5,698 nt of DNA, taken from NCBI GenBank assembly GCA_030642025.1, contig DAOWOO010000108.1:1-5698 (forward strand). The letters run 5' to 3'. Positions 5,370 to 5,698 of the stretch are shown here, in pieces. The notes beneath the pieces are model-generated. The model saw only the letters and a list, made by a program, of their open reading frames with translations. It did no database searches and had not been told where the DNA came from. Origin of the DNA: Candidatus Zixiibacteriota bacterium (GTDB lineage: Bacteria > Zixibacteria > MSB-5A5 > GN15 > PGXB01). Position 1 is the stretch's first letter. The number at the start of each line of letters is the position of its first letter. The position numbers were made by a program, and so were the translations under genes.

Positions 5370-5698
5370 TTACAATACAGCGCCGACCAGTGAGTATGAG
5401 TAGCTTCCCTTTTCCAGAACCACGAAAGTTGTTTGATCTTCGCCGGTTATTCTGGCTCCTTCGGTACGAGTATCGAAAGTCTCATCATAACGGACAATAA
5501 AGCCATCTTCGAAGGCAAAACAGGTGACCCCTTCGACCTTCTTGGTGGACAGGCCGACAATTTTCATATTTTGATCAGGGTAATCCTTTTCAAAGGGGAG
5601 AATGACGGTTCCTTTTGATTCTATAACAGCGCAATTGTACCCCTGAACTCTCACGATGGAACGAATCCGGTAAGTGGTCAGGGCATCGGTAATACGCC
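5370..5698 (-). CDS. 3' end of an unrecognised protein, cut by the window edge
   Basis: The frame is open from the right edge to a TAA at 5370-5372, giving the last 108 or so residues. The GTG at 5654 is an in-frame codon but is probably internal, because the frame continues upstream without a stop (ITDALTTYRIRSIVRVQG before and across it). The visible part has no transmembrane segment and alternates short hydrophobic and polar stretches, suggesting a beta-rich domain. YRIRSIVRVQGYNCAVIES loosely recalls repeats in secreted or lipoprotein-type domains where a Tyr-led strand is followed by a G-x-x-C-A-x-I strand. That resemblance is weak and no function is assigned. It is separated from deoB by 162 nt and a possible terminator, so it need not belong to the same operon. 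Confidence 0.7.
   Translation of the reverse strand, partial: RITDALTTYRIRSIVRVQGYNCAVIESKGTVILPFEKDYPDQNMKIVGLSTKKVEGVTCFAFEDGFIVRYDETFDTRTEGARITGEDQTTFVVLEKGSYSYSLVGAVL

Noticed and set aside
5370..5654. GTG at 5654 as the true start of the right-edge gene
   Set aside because: The frame continues upstream to the window edge with protein-like sequence and there is no convincing ribosome binding site before the GTG; it is treated as an internal codon of a partial gene.

Overview
This window is a minus-strand gene cluster from a bacterium with roughly balanced base composition. All credible genes read right to left. Nothing here fixes the phylum. The leaning is toward an uncultured lineage of the FCB/Zixibacteria kind, from the general look of the proteins and of the non-coding repeat at the left end, but this is a weak inference. 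No CRISPR array, tRNA, rRNA, transposase or phage gene was seen.

In transcription order the layout is as follows. The 3' end of an unrecognised beta-rich protein (5370-5698) runs off the right edge. A 162-nt non-coding gap (5208-5369) follows, holding several inverted repeats and a possible promoter. Next is deoB, phosphopentomutase (4023-5207), then a short gap with a good sigma70-like promoter. After it come four tightly packed genes: deoC, deoxyribose-phosphate aldolase (3274-3954 or 3981); a 68-residue zinc-ribbon-like protein (3057-3263); a 180-residue archaemetzincin-family protein (2512-3054); and a 755-residue MrfA/YprA-type DExH helicase with the C-terminal four-cysteine zinc motif (237-2504). 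The gaps between these four are 10, 2 and 7 nt, so they are probably one mRNA with translational coupling. The last 236 nt hold a terminator-like hairpin and structured, repeat-like DNA.

DeoB and DeoC form the end of deoxynucleoside catabolism: deoxyribose-1-phosphate becomes deoxyribose-5-phosphate, then acetaldehyde plus glyceraldehyde-3-phosphate. The downstream half looks different in purpose: two small zinc proteins and a helicase whose B. subtilis relative repairs mitomycin-type DNA damage.

The most striking observation is that the archaemetzincin homologue keeps the family fold signature and all four structural zinc cysteines but has lost all five defining residues of the HExxHxxGxxH catalytic motif, in an intact frame. 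It looks like a pseudo-protease kept for a non-catalytic role, encoded directly before the helicase. Smaller oddities are a Ser in place of the catalytic Thr of DeoB, an Ala in place of the reactive Cys47 of E. coli-type DeoC, and a possible leaderless start for deoB.
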